A stretch of DNA of 64,000 nucleotides from Paramagnetospirillum magnetotacticum MS-1 (lineage in GTDB: Bacteria > Pseudomonadota > Alphaproteobacteria > Rhodospirillales > Magnetospirillaceae). Of the stretch, positions 41,500 to 50,224 are shown piece after piece; positions within the stretch are counted from its first letter, which is position 1, and each line of letters begins with the position of its first letter. Under the pieces are notes generated by a model, which saw only the letters and a program-made list of their open reading frames with translations, was not told the DNA's origin and did no database searches. The position numbers were made by a program, and so were the translations under genes. The DNA is taken from contig NZ_JXSL01000030.1 in the NCBI RefSeq assembly GCF_000829825.1, forward strand, positions 7,501-71,500, written 5' to 3'.

Positions 41500-43548
41500 A
41501 TGCTGAAGAATCTCCCAATCGCTATCCGGCTTGCCCTGGCGCTGATCATTCCGCTGGTGGCCGTCATCGTCTATTCCGGCCTCAACCTGTCGGAAAAGAA
41601 CAGACAGGCCGATGAGATGGAACAGGTGGAGGACCTGGCGCGCCTGGCGCCCGCCATCAGCGCCCTGGTCCACGAACTTCAGAAGGAGCGCGGCACCTCG
41701 GCAGGCTTCGTCGGCAGTAAGGGCGAAAAGTTCAAGGACCGTCTGCCCGAACAGCGCAAGCTCACCGACGCAAAGCTGGCCGAACTCTCCACCGCCTTGG
41801 GGCGCTTTCCCGCCGCCGCCTATGGTCCGGGCTTTACGGCCAAGCTGGACGCCGCCGACACCGCCTTGAAGGGCCTGACCGAAAAACGCGCCGCCATCAG
41901 CAATCTCACCCTCGCCTTGGGCGAAGCCACAGGCTATTACACCGCCACCATCGCCCGGCAACTGGCGGTGATCGAGGAAATGGCGGTGGCGAGCCGCGAC
42001 ACCCGCGTCACCAAGGCCATCATCGCCTATGTCCAGCTGCTGCAGGGCAAGGAGCGGGCGGGTCAGGAGCGGGCCACGGCCAGCGGTGGCTTTGCCGCCA
42101 AGGCCTTCTCGCCCGCCCTGCATCGCAGTTTCACCCAGTTGATCGCCCGCCAGGAGGTGTTCTTCGAAACCTTCGCCAAGAACGCCGAGCCGGATCTGCG
42201 CCAGGCCTTCGAGAAAATCCAGTCCGATCCTGCGGTCAAGGAGGTGGACCGCATGCGCGCCGTGGCCCTGGACGCCCCCTTCACCAACGATCTGGGCGGC
42301 GTCGAGGCCCCCGTCTGGTTCGACACCATCACCAAGAAGATCGACCTGCTGAAACAGGTGGAGGACATGGCCTCGGCGGCTCTGGTGGACATGGCCAACA
42401 AGGGGCATGCCGCCACGCTCGGCGCCCTTTACGCCTATCTGACCACCACCCTGGTCGTCCTGACATTGGGCATCATACTGACCACGATCATCGCACGCGG
42501 CATCACCCGCCCGCTGGCCGAAATGACCTTCGACATGACCAAGCTGGCCGAAGGCGACAAAGGTGTGCCCATCAACGGATTGGAACGCAGGGACGAGATC
42601 GGAGCCATGGCCCGCGCCGTGGAGATCTTCAAGGAAGGACTGATCCGCGCCGACCATTTGGAGGAAGAGCGGCATCGGGCCGAAGACGCCAAGGACAAAC
42701 GGTCCAAGGTCATCGACAACCTGCTGCGCGAATTCAACGAAGAGGTCGGCGACGCCCTGGCGGGCATGGCGTCCACCGCCACCGAACTGGAAGCCACGTC
42801 CCGCTCGCTCTCATCCACGGCCGAGGACACTTCGGCCCAGGCCTCGGCGGTGGCGGCCGGTGTCGAGGAAACCGCCGTCAGCATGCGCACCGCCGCTGGC
42901 TCGGCCGAGCAACTGGCCCAGACCGGACAAGACATCACCCGCAAGGTTCAGGACTCGGTGCGCATCAGCGATGAAGCCTCGGCGGAAGCGCGGCGCACCA
43001 GCCAGTTGATCGATGGACTGGCCTCGGCGGTGGGCAAGATCGGGGCCGTGGTGGCCTTGATCAACGATATCGCCGCCCAGACAAACCTCTTGGCGCTCAA
43101 CGCCACCATCGAGGCGGCCAGGGCGGGCGAGGCGGGAAAAGGCTTCGCCGTGGTGGCGGGCGAGGTCAAGCATCTGGCCAACCAGACCGCCAAGGCCACC
43201 GAGGAAATCGCCGGACAGATTTCCGCCGTGCAGAAGGTCACCGCCGAGGCCGTCACGGCCATCACCGCCATCACCTCGGTGATCGAGCAGGTGCATCAGG
43301 TGGCGACCGGCATCGCCCAGGCGGTGCACCAACAAGACGGCGCCACCAAGGAAATCGCCGAGAATGTCCATCAGGTCGCCGACGCGGCGGGTGAGATCAG
43401 CGCCAATGTGGCCGGGGTGAACAATGCGGCTGAAGACACCAAGCAAGCCTCGACCGAGGTTCTGCAAACGGCCCAGGACGTCTCGGAACGGGCCAACAGA
43501 CTGCGCGACCGCGTCGACAGCTTCCTGACCTCCATCCGTATAGCCTAG
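41500..43548 (+). CDS. Methyl-accepting chemotaxis protein with NIT sensor domain
   Basis: A 682-residue chemoreceptor. TM1 is at 8-28 ([20 protein letters not shown]), followed by a periplasmic NIT (nitrate/nitrite-sensing) domain starting with [21 protein letters not shown]2 is near 310-330 ([20 protein letters not shown]), then HAMP and a signalling domain with the hairpin tip [27 protein letters not shown] precedes the ATG at 41500; an upstream in-frame ATG lacks a ribosome site. The STAS gene follows by 15 bp. NIT domains sense nitrate/nitrite, fitting a denitrifying or microaerobic lifestyle. Confidence 0.92.
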   Translation: MLKNLPIAIRLALALIIPLVAVIVYSGLNLSEKNRQADEMEQVEDLARLAPAISALVHELQKERGTSAGFVGSKGEKFKDRLPEQRKLTDAKLAELSTALGRFPAAAYGPGFTAKLDAADTALKGLTEKRAAISNLTLALGEATGYYTATIARQLAVIEEMAVASRDTRVTKAIIAYVQLLQGKERAGQERATASGGFAAKAFSPALHRSFTQLIARQEVFFETFAKNAEPDLRQAFEKIQSDPAVKEVDRMRAVALDAPFTNDLGGVEAPVWFDTITKKIDLLKQVEDMASAALVDMANKGHAATLGALYAYLTTTLVVLTLGIILTTIIARGITRPLAEMTFDMTKLAEGDKGVPINGLERRDEIGAMARAVEIFKEGLIRADHLEEERHRAEDAKDKRSKVIDNLLREFNEEVGDALAGMASTATELEATSRSLSSTAEDTSAQASAVAAGVEETAVSMRTAAGSAEQLAQTGQDITRKVQDSVRISDEASAEARRTSQLIDGLASAVGKIGAVVALINDIAAQTNLLALNATIEAARAGEAGKGFAVVAGEVKHLANQTAKATEEIAGQISAVQKVTAEAVTAITAITSVIEQVHQVATGIAQAVHQQDGATKEIAENVHQVADAAGEISANVAGVNNAAEDTKQASTEVLQTAQDVSERANRLRDRVDSFLTSIRIA

Positions 43549-43563
43549 CAGGAACGCCCAACC

Positions 43564-43866
43564 ATGCAGTACAGCATCAAGACGTCCGGCAACGGTGCCG
43601 AATTAACCATCAAGGGGCGGCTGACCTTCACCGAGGCCGCGACCTTCCCCAAAATCCTGGCCGAGATGGATAAGATAGGCCAGTCTCACTGGGCTATCCG
43701 CCTGGACGACCTGACCACCATCGATTCCACCGGGATGAGTTTGTTCGTCCACGTCTACGATGGCGCCAACGCCGCGGGGACCAAGGTGGTGATCCATGGC
43801 GCCAAGGGCGTGGTCCGCGAAGCCCTGAACCGCGCCGCCTTCCAGACCCTGTTCGAGATCCGATAA
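43564..43866 (+). CDS. Stand-alone STAS-domain protein
   Basis: A 100-residue anti-sigma-factor-antagonist-type protein. The phosphorylatable Ser is in TIDSTGMSLFVHVYD. No kinase or phosphatase partner (RsbW/SiaB-like) is adjacent; instead it follows the NIT chemoreceptor by 15 bp, suggesting the two share a signalling role. It ends 6 bp from the convergent enoyl-CoA hydratase gene. Confidence 0.9.
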   Translation: MQYSIKTSGNGAELTIKGRLTFTEAATFPKILAEMDKIGQSHWAIRLDDLTTIDSTGMSLFVHVYDGANAAGTKVVIHGAKGVVREALNRAAFQTLFEIR

Positions 43867-43872
43867 GAAGAC

Positions 43873-44658
43873 TCAGCAGCCCCGCCAAACCGGCGGGCGT
43901 TTGTCCAAAAAGGCGTCGATCCCCTCGGCGGCATCGGCGGCCAGCATGTTCTCGGTCATCACCTGCGAGGCATGGGCATAGGCGTCGTCCAGCCCCATCT
44001 CAAGCTGGCGGTAGAACGCCTCCTTGCCCAGCTTCAGAGTATAGGACGACTTGGACGCGATCAGCCGGGCCATGGAGGCCACTTCCGCATCCAGGGATTC
44101 CGGCGCCACCACATGATTGACCAGTCCCCAGCGCTCGGCGGTCCCGGCATTGATGGGATGGCCCGACAGCAGCATCTCCATGGCCTGCTTGCGCCCCACG
44201 GCACGCGACAGGGCGACCATGGGGGTCGAGCAGAACAGGCCGATATTGACGCCGGGCGTGGCGAATTTCGCCCCCTCGGCGGCATAGGCCAGATCGCAGC
44301 TGGCCACCAATTGGCAACCGGCCGCCGTGGCCATGGCGTGGACCTTGGCGATCACCGGCTGGGGCAGCCGCACCACGGCGCGCATCACCCTTGAACACAG
44401 GGCGAAGACTTCCGCCACCTCTTCGCGGCTTTGCAGAGCGCGCATCTCCTTCAAGTCATGCCCGGCGCAAAAGGCGGGGCCATTGGCGCCCAGCACCACG
44501 ACCCTCACCGATCGATCCTTGGCGATGTCGGCCAGATGGGTTTCCATCTCGGTCATCAAGGCCACCGACAGGGCATTGCGGGCCGCCGGGCGGTTCAGGG
44601 TCAGGGTGGCGATTCCCGCCTCGTCGCGGCGGATCAGGATGGACTCGACCTCGGACAT
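43873..44658 (-). CDS. Enoyl-CoA hydratase/isomerase family protein
   Basis: A 261-residue crotonase-fold protein. Motifs: LNRPAARNALSVALM, an oxyanion-hole segment FCAGHDLKEMRAL and VHAMATAAGCQLVASCDLAYA. The second catalytic Glu of typical hydratases is not clear at the usual place, so hydratase activity is not certain; the family includes isomerases and hydrolases. It is divergent from a thioesterase gene, consistent with a fatty-acid or CoA-ester function. Confidence 0.9.
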   Translation of the reverse strand: MSEVESILIRRDEAGIATLTLNRPAARNALSVALMTEMETHLADIAKDRSVRVVVLGANGPAFCAGHDLKEMRALQSREEVAEVFALCSRVMRAVVRLPQPVIAKVHAMATAAGCQLVASCDLAYAAEGAKFATPGVNIGLFCSTPMVALSRAVGRKQAMEMLLSGHPINAGTAERWGLVNHVVAPESLDAEVASMARLIASKSSYTLKLGKEAFYRQLEMGLDDAYAHASQVMTENMLAADAAEGIDAFLDKRPPVWRGC

Positions 44659-44728
44659 AGCAAACCTTCCTTGCCATCGGCGGCGGGAATCTCCGACACT
44701 GGTCCGACCAGTTTACCCAGGAGGCCCG

Positions 44729-45139
44729 ATGTCCGCCATCTCCGCCGAACAGTTCAACGCCCTTCTCATGGAAAAGCTGCCCATGGCCCGCGATCTGGCC
44801 ATCCGGGCCGAGACCCTGGGCAAGGGAACGGCGCGGCTTGTGATGCCCTTCGGCCCCCATTTGACCCGGCCGGTGGACGTGGTCTGCGGCCCGGCCCTGA
44901 TGACCCTGGCCGACGTGGCGCTCTACGCCGCCGTGCTGACCCAGATCGGGCAGCAGGAAATGGCGGTGACCAGCAATCTCAATATCAGCTTCCTGCGCAA
45001 GGCCGAGCGTTGCGACATCATCGCCGAAGCCAGCCTGCTCAAATTGGGCCGCCGCCTGGCCATGGGAGCGGTGGAACTGATCGCGGCAGGCACCGACGAA
45101 CTGGTCGCCCATGTCACCGCCACCTACGCCATCCCTTAA
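44729..45139 (+). CDS. PaaI-type hotdog thioesterase
   Basis: A 136-residue hotdog-fold protein with GPALMTLADVALYAAVL, the region that forms the long helix and carries the Asp nucleophile region of PaaI-type acyl-CoA thioesterases, and TSNLNISFLRKAERCDI. CAGGAGG precedes the ATG. Substrate unknown; the neighbouring enoyl-CoA hydratase suggests CoA-ester metabolism. Confidence 0.88.
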   Translation: MSAISAEQFNALLMEKLPMARDLAIRAETLGKGTARLVMPFGPHLTRPVDVVCGPALMTLADVALYAAVLTQIGQQEMAVTSNLNISFLRKAERCDIIAEASLLKLGRRLAMGAVELIAAGTDELVAHVTATYAIP

Positions 45140-45151
45140 GGGAAGAGACCA

Positions 45152-45466
45152 ATGATCTCCACCATGACGACCTTCACCCTTCGCAAGCCCATCACGCGCG
45201 AAGAGGCCCGCGCCATCTTCCTCAGCACCGCCCCAAAGTATCAGGCTGTACCGGGCCTGATCCGCAAGACCTACATCTTGTCCGAGGACGGGACCGTGGC
45301 GGGCGGCCTCTATCTTTGGAATTCGCGGGCGGAGGCGGAGGCCTTGTACACCCCGGAATGGCGCGCCTTCGTGACTGAAAAATACGGCACCGAGCCGGTC
45401 GTCGCCTATTTCGAAAGCCCCGTCGTGGTCGACAACCTGACGCAGCAGATTCTCAGCGACGCCTAG
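45152..45466 (+). CDS. YdhR-like dimeric alpha-beta barrel protein
   Basis: A 104-residue protein resembling the YdhR/monooxygenase-like ABM superfamily. It has FLSTAPKYQAVPGLIRKTYI followed by GGLYLWNSRAEAEALYTPEWRA, the pattern of small heme- or quinone-oxygenase-like enzymes; no catalytic His is fixed. It starts 12 bp after the thioesterase and may be co-transcribed. Its end overlaps the convergent YqeB gene by 14 bp. Confidence 0.8.
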   Translation: MISTMTTFTLRKPITREEARAIFLSTAPKYQAVPGLIRKTYILSEDGTVAGGLYLWNSRAEAEALYTPEWRAFVTEKYGTEPVVAYFESPVVVDNLTQQILSDA

Positions 45467-46241
45467 CCGAAACGATTGCCTCCACCGCCTCGGCGATGTG
45501 GCGGGGACGCTTGTCGATACCGGCCAGCTTGACCTCGCCAGGGCGCGGATCGATCTCGGCGATCTTGTTGCCCTGTTCCACCGGCACGCCGTCATGGGTC
45601 AGGCCGCGCACGATGCCGTCGAACAGCGCCTCGACCAGCGCATCGCCGATGCAGGCCACCACATCGCCTTGCCTCACCCGCTGACCGATCTCGGCCTCGG
45701 CGCGCAAGAGTCCGGCGATGGGCGCATAGCGGAAGCGCGAGCGGGCCTGGCCCAGCACGGCGCGCGGCTCGCCCGCCAGGGGCAAGGTGGACCCGCTGCG
45801 CACCACTTCGCCCAACCGGTCCCACGAGGTCTCCACCGCCACGTCCACATTGAGGCCGATACGACAGCCCGGCCCCATGCCGATCACCAGCGGCGCCAGA
45901 CCGATCTGGGGTTCGGGGGCCTGCTGCTTGTTCATGCGGGCATCCACCAGCACCGCCCAGGGCCACGCCGCCAGCGCCGTTGAAAACTCCATGGCGAGCA
46001 ACGGAATCTCGCCCTCCTGCCAGGCGACGGCGATGGCCTGGGGATCGGCGGCTTTGCGGGCGCGCAAGCCCTCAAGCTCGGCCTCACCATGGAAATAGGC
46101 ATCGGAAAAGGCCATGCGGCGGCGGATGGCGATGGGGGGCTTTGACGATTGCAGCGCGACCTGAAAGCCACTCCAGACCAGATGACAGGCGATGGCCGAA
46201 GCGATCTCGCCGGTCCCGCGGATCAGGATCTCAGTACCCAC
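45453..46241 (-). CDS. YqeB-like protein of selenium-dependent molybdenum hydroxylase systems
   Basis: A 262-residue protein of the EF2563/YqeB family related to XdhC, with GTGEIASAIACHLVWSGFQVAL at the N-terminus and a C-terminal GDVVACIGDALVEALFDGIVRGL segment resembling a biotinyl-like fold. The family is annotated as accessory to selenium-dependent molybdenum hydroxylases, but no such hydroxylase or selenium gene is adjacent. It overlaps the TetR gene by 11 bp upstream. Confidence 0.82.
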   Translation of the reverse strand: MGTEILIRGTGEIASAIACHLVWSGFQVALQSSKPPIAIRRRMAFSDAYFHGEAELEGLRARKAADPQAIAVAWQEGEIPLLAMEFSTALAAWPWAVLVDARMNKQQAPEPQIGLAPLVIGMGPGCRIGLNVDVAVETSWDRLGEVVRSGSTLPLAGEPRAVLGQARSRFRYAPIAGLLRAEAEIGQRVRQGDVVACIGDALVEALFDGIVRGLTHDGVPVEQGNKIAEIDPRPGEVKLAGIDKRPRHIAEAVEAIVSARRR

Positions 46242-46839
46242 GGGGCCCCATCAACCCGCCCAGGACCTGATCGGAATAAATGGCGATGACCTGTTCCTTG
46301 CTCAGCCGTCCATGGGGCCTGAACCAGGTGCAGACGCCGGTCAGCATGCTGAGGATGCCATAGGCAGCCACATGGGCGTCGCCACAGCGGAACAGCCCCG
46401 CCGCCTCGCCCTGGTCGAGGATTTCAACCAGGCGGCGTTCGTAACGGCGCCGCAGGGTGACGATCTCTTCGTAATGATTGGGCTCGAGCGAGCGCAGTTC
46501 AGAGGCCCCGATGAACACTTCGCGCTTGCGTACGATGTGATAGGTGACGTGGAAGGCCACGAAAGCGCGCAGACGCTCTTCCGCGCCTTGCCCCTCCACC
46601 AAGGCCATGGCGGCGTCGAACTGCAAGAACAGTTCGTCCATATGGGCGCGGATCAGATCGAAGAGCAGATCTTCCTTGGTGCTGATGTGATTGTAGAGCG
46701 AGCCCACCTGAATCCCGACCTCGGCGGCCAACTGGCGCAGGCTCATGGCCTCATAGCCGTGCTCGTAGATCAGTTTGAGGCCCGCCTTGCGGATCGCCTC
46801 CATGGTGCGGGGGCCGTGGGACCCAATCGTCCGGGCCAT
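46231..46839 (-). CDS. TetR-family transcriptional regulator
   Basis: A 202-residue regulator with an N-terminal TetR helix-turn-helix (MEAIRKAGLKLIYEHGYEAM, LRQLAAEVGIQVGSLYNHIS, KEDLL) and a ligand-binding C-terminal domain (FVAFHVTYHIVRKREVFIGA). It lies between the OmpR-type regulator and the YqeB gene, whose start it overlaps. The ligand is not predictable. Confidence 0.93.
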   Translation of the reverse strand: MARTIGSHGPRTMEAIRKAGLKLIYEHGYEAMSLRQLAAEVGIQVGSLYNHISTKEDLLFDLIRAHMDELFLQFDAAMALVEGQGAEERLRAFVAFHVTYHIVRKREVFIGASELRSLEPNHYEEIVTLRRRYERRLVEILDQGEAAGLFRCGDAHVAAYGILSMLTGVCTWFRPHGRLSKEQVIAIYSDQVLGGLMGPRGY

Positions 46840-46842
46840 GGC

Positions 46843-47565
46843 CTAGCCCGGCTGACGCGCACGGGCCTCGACAGGCGCAGCGAAGACATAGCCCACCGAC
46901 CGCACGGCGCGGACCGGCAGGTTCTCGCCGGTGGCGGCATTGACCTTGCGCCGCAGCCGGGCCATCACCGCGTCAATGCTGCGGTCATCATAGCCGCCCA
47001 CACTCTTTCCCAGGGCGGCGGCGATATCGTCGCGCGCCACCGAAGCGCCGGGCTCGTGAGTCAAGGTCTGCAAGACCCGGTATTCGGCATTGGTCAAGGG
47101 CACCCGGTGGCCATTGGGGGTGATCAGCGACCAGCTGGCGGCATCGAAGCCCCAGGTCTGGTTGCCGTCCTCGCGGCCTTCCCGCTTTTCCTCGGCCGGG
47201 GCCTCGCTCAGGCGGCGGGTCAGACTGTGGATCACCGCTTCCAGTTCGCGGAACTGCACCGGCTTGACCAGATAGGCGTCGGCCCCGGCGGTCAGGCCCA
47301 GCACCCGGTCGTCCAACTGTCCCCGCGCGGTCAGCATGATGATGCCGACCTTGCTGGACGAACGCAGCCGGGCCGCGATGGAAAACCCGTCCTCGCCGGG
47401 AAGGTTGACGTCGAGGACCAGAAGATCAGGAGCGAAGTCCGGCAGAAGAGCATCCATCTCGACGCCCGACCCTGCCCGCTGCACGTTCATTCCGACCAGG
47501 GAAAGATAGCGGCAAATGGAACCGCAAAGATCAGGGTCATCCTCGACAACCATTACCTTGATCAT
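46843..47565 (-). CDS. OmpR-family response regulator
   Basis: A 240-residue two-component regulator. The receiver domain has EDD at 8-10 and the phosphoacceptor Asp in LLVLDVNLPGEDG near 54, with Lys in LVKPVQFRELE. The winged-helix output domain contains PLTNAEYRVLQTLTHEPGAS and DDRSIDAVMARLRRKVN. It is downstream of the 7TM-DISM kinase on the same strand (82 bp apart), so the two are the likely pair. An AT-rich stretch precedes it, possibly a separate promoter. Confidence 0.92.
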   Translation of the reverse strand: MIKVMVVEDDPDLCGSICRYLSLVGMNVQRAGSGVEMDALLPDFAPDLLVLDVNLPGEDGFSIAARLRSSSKVGIIMLTARGQLDDRVLGLTAGADAYLVKPVQFRELEAVIHSLTRRLSEAPAEEKREGREDGNQTWGFDAASWSLITPNGHRVPLTNAEYRVLQTLTHEPGASVARDDIAAALGKSVGGYDDRSIDAVMARLRRKVNAATGENLPVRAVRSVGYVFAAPVEARARQPG

Positions 47566-47647
47566 GTTTCCCCCAAAAAACGGCTACAGTTCTTAGGTTG
47601 ATTTCACCATACTTCACTAAACTCATATCTAGAGCTTAAGTATTACG

Positions 47648-50104
47648 TCAATTGGTTTTATCAACTGCCGCTGACGGCAACCAAATGTCGAAAGCAGTCC
47701 CAGCACCCGCCTGACTGTCCACGGAAATGGCGGCGCCGTGCAGATCCATGATCCGCTTGACGATGTAGAGCCCCAAACCAGCTCCGCGGACACGGTCCGA
47801 CTTGGTGGAGCGGTAGAATTTCTCGAAGATGCGGGGCTGCTCCTCCGGAGCGATCCCCGGCCCCAGATCCTTGACCCGGACCTGAACCGCGTCTGGATGG
47901 ATGATCACATCGACGCTCACCGGGTCATGGGGAGGCGAAAATTTCAGTGCATTTTCAATCAGATTGGAAAAGGCGATCCGCAAGAGGGTGGGGTCGGCCT
48001 TGACGAGCCCCCGCTCCTGCGCCCGGACCACAAGCTCCCGGTTCCCGGCGAAGGGCCGCTTGTCGTCACAAATGTCCATGAGCATACGGGTCACATCCAC
48101 GCTGCCGAGTTGCAACTGCATGGCCGAGGCGTCAAGCCGGTCGTCTGCCAGGCACACATCGATGAGTTCGGACATCCGGCGCACGGCACGGCGGATTTTC
48201 GCGATCTCGTCCCCGGCCTCGTCATTGGCATTGAGATAGATCCGCAGCAATTGCGAAGCCGCCTCGATGATCGCCAACGGAACCCTGAACTCGTGCGAGA
48301 CCATGGCCAGGAAATTGCGTTGTTCGCGCGTGGCCTGACGCTCCGCCTCCAGCGCCGCCTCGGCACGGCGCCGGCCGAGTCGAAGCATCCCCTCCAGTTC
48401 CTTGCGCGTGGTGATGTCGTTGAGGCAGACCAGGGCGCAATCCTGGCCGCCATGAAAAAACCTCACCGCCGACAGCAGAACCCAGCGTTCCTCATCGGGC
48501 TGCCGTCTGACCCGAATTTCGCTTCCCAGCACCGCTCCGCTGGCCGCCAGTTGCAGGACCAGGATATCCCGATCGGCCGCATCGACATAAAACTTGGTCA
48601 CGTCCTGGCCGATGCAGAATGCCGGAGCGACATTCAGCAGTTCCGAAGCCGGTCCGTTCAAGAAGGTCACGATGCCGTCGGGAAAGCTCGACACCACCAT
48701 GGGAAACGGAGCCGCGTCGAGAATGGCGCGCAATTGTCCTTCCCGTTCTCTCACCCGATCCTCGGCGGCGCGGCGCTCGGCGATTTCCATGGCCAGAGCG
48801 GCATTGGATTGCGCCAATTCCTGGGTGCGCAGCCGGACCCGCTCTTCCAGGGCCTTTTCGACCAGTTGCGCCGATTCCAGTTGGGCCTGCCGGTCCTGAA
48901 GGCGACGGGCCTCGATGGCGGCCCCACGCCAGATCAGGCCGGACCCGATCAGCAACAGATGGGCGCAGGCACCGTAATGGGCGACGAGATCCAGTTCCAT
49001 GGGGATATCGGCAAGGCCCAACGCCCGCGCCACGATGGTGGCATTGATCAGAAACGGAATCTGGACGGCCGCCAGATACCATCGCGTGATGGCCTCGCCA
49101 TCGACGACCCGCCGCAGACCCAAGACGGTGGTGACCAGAAAGAACACCGGCAACATCGAGACGATCACAGGCGCCGCAAGCCCGTAAAACCCGGCGGGAA
49201 CCGACAGCGCGGACCATTGGCACCCGCGCCCCAAAATCCTGTAGACACGGTTCATCCGGGGAAAATACGTCTCAAGTTCCATGACGCGGGCGGCGAAAAG
49301 GACGGCAGCCCCGGACGCCAGACAGAGCGATATGCCCAGCAGATGATCGGCCACCAAAGGCATCTCGGGAAACAGGAACTGCGAGGCAAGCCCGTCTCTG
49401 GCCAGATACATGACCTCTACCGGGAATGCATATGTAATGTAGCCCAGATAGAGGCGATCGCGGCCAGCGGCATACTGAACCAGGGCAAGCAGAATCAGGA
49501 TGACCGATGCGCCATGGGCAAGACCATGGGCGATCTGGCTGTTGGATACGCGCAAGGCGAAACCTTCTGGCGACAGGATCTGCGCCGATACCGAAATGGT
49601 GCTGGTGGACTTGATCCTCAGATAAACCCGAAGCGGCAAATCGTCGGGCAGATGAAGGCGAAAGACCAGCGTGCGGTAAGCCAACTGGCGTGCGGAAAAG
49701 GGGACGCGGTCTCCGATGGTGACGGCCCGAAATCCGCCTTGCCCATCCCCGGTGAACAAGGTCACCTCATCGAGAAAGGCGGGCTCCACCTCCAGCAGCC
49801 AGTCGGCGGAGGCATCGGCTGTCCGGCGAATCTCGGCGCTCAGCCACCAGGCCCCCCGATCATATCCGGCGGCGAGATTGCCCGGCAGGGGCGCAAACCC
49901 ATGGGCGGCCTCCGATTGGGCCACATCCTCGATGCGAAGCGTTCCCGATGGATCACGCAAAGCTGACCACTGCCCGCCAAGAGGCTGTAGTTGGGTCTCG
50001 GGCGACAAGACCGTCGCGGCGCCAGCCAATGGGGCAAACGCCGTCATCACCCACAGCGCCAGGGCCATGATCGCGGCGAACCGCTCTGCCAATCTCATTC
50101 CCAT
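47648..50104 (-). CDS. 7TM-DISM sensor histidine kinase with PAS
   Basis: An 818-residue membrane kinase. A signal peptide leads to a periplasmic 7TMR-DISMED2-like sensor domain (to about residue 185), then seven membrane helices (about 190-400) of the 7TMR-DISM type. A coiled coil (ARRLQDRQAQLESAQLVEKAL), a PAS domain (ILDAAPFPMVVSSF), HisKA (NFLAMVSHEFRVPLAIIEAAS) and HATPase (NLIENALKFSP, DLGPGIAPEEQ, GAGLGLYIVKRI) follow. DISMED2 domains often bind carbohydrates or other extracellular ligands. Start chosen at 50104, 11 nt after GGGGAG; ATG 50098 is an alternative. It is divergent from the barrel gene at 50225. Confidence 0.9.
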   Translation of the reverse strand: MGMRLAERFAAIMALALWVMTAFAPLAGAATVLSPETQLQPLGGQWSALRDPSGTLRIEDVAQSEAAHGFAPLPGNLAAGYDRGAWWLSAEIRRTADASADWLLEVEPAFLDEVTLFTGDGQGGFRAVTIGDRVPFSARQLAYRTLVFRLHLPDDLPLRVYLRIKSTSTISVSAQILSPEGFALRVSNSQIAHGLAHGASVILILLALVQYAAGRDRLYLGYITYAFPVEVMYLARDGLASQFLFPEMPLVADHLLGISLCLASGAAVLFAARVMELETYFPRMNRVYRILGRGCQWSALSVPAGFYGLAAPVIVSMLPVFFLVTTVLGLRRVVDGEAITRWYLAAVQIPFLINATIVARALGLADIPMELDLVAHYGACAHLLLIGSGLIWRGAAIEARRLQDRQAQLESAQLVEKALEERVRLRTQELAQSNAALAMEIAERRAAEDRVREREGQLRAILDAAPFPMVVSSFPDGIVTFLNGPASELLNVAPAFCIGQDVTKFYVDAADRDILVLQLAASGAVLGSEIRVRRQPDEERWVLLSAVRFFHGGQDCALVCLNDITTRKELEGMLRLGRRRAEAALEAERQATREQRNFLAMVSHEFRVPLAIIEAASQLLRIYLNANDEAGDEIAKIRRAVRRMSELIDVCLADDRLDASAMQLQLGSVDVTRMLMDICDDKRPFAGNRELVVRAQERGLVKADPTLLRIAFSNLIENALKFSPPHDPVSVDVIIHPDAVQVRVKDLGPGIAPEEQPRIFEKFYRSTKSDRVRGAGLGLYIVKRIMDLHGAAISVDSQAGAGTAFDIWLPSAAVDKTN

Positions 50105-50224
50105 GGATGCGCGCACTCCCCGCCCACGCCACCTGAAACCGGTACACCGAAGAAGCAACAAGTGCAATGGTTGCAGTCGGATTGGCTTGCCTTTGATAGC
50201 AACATCCTATTAGTTCTAGTTGGT

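Noticed and set aside
47625-47660. FNR box near TTGGTTTTATCAA
   Set aside because: The left half is TTGG and the spacing is one base short.
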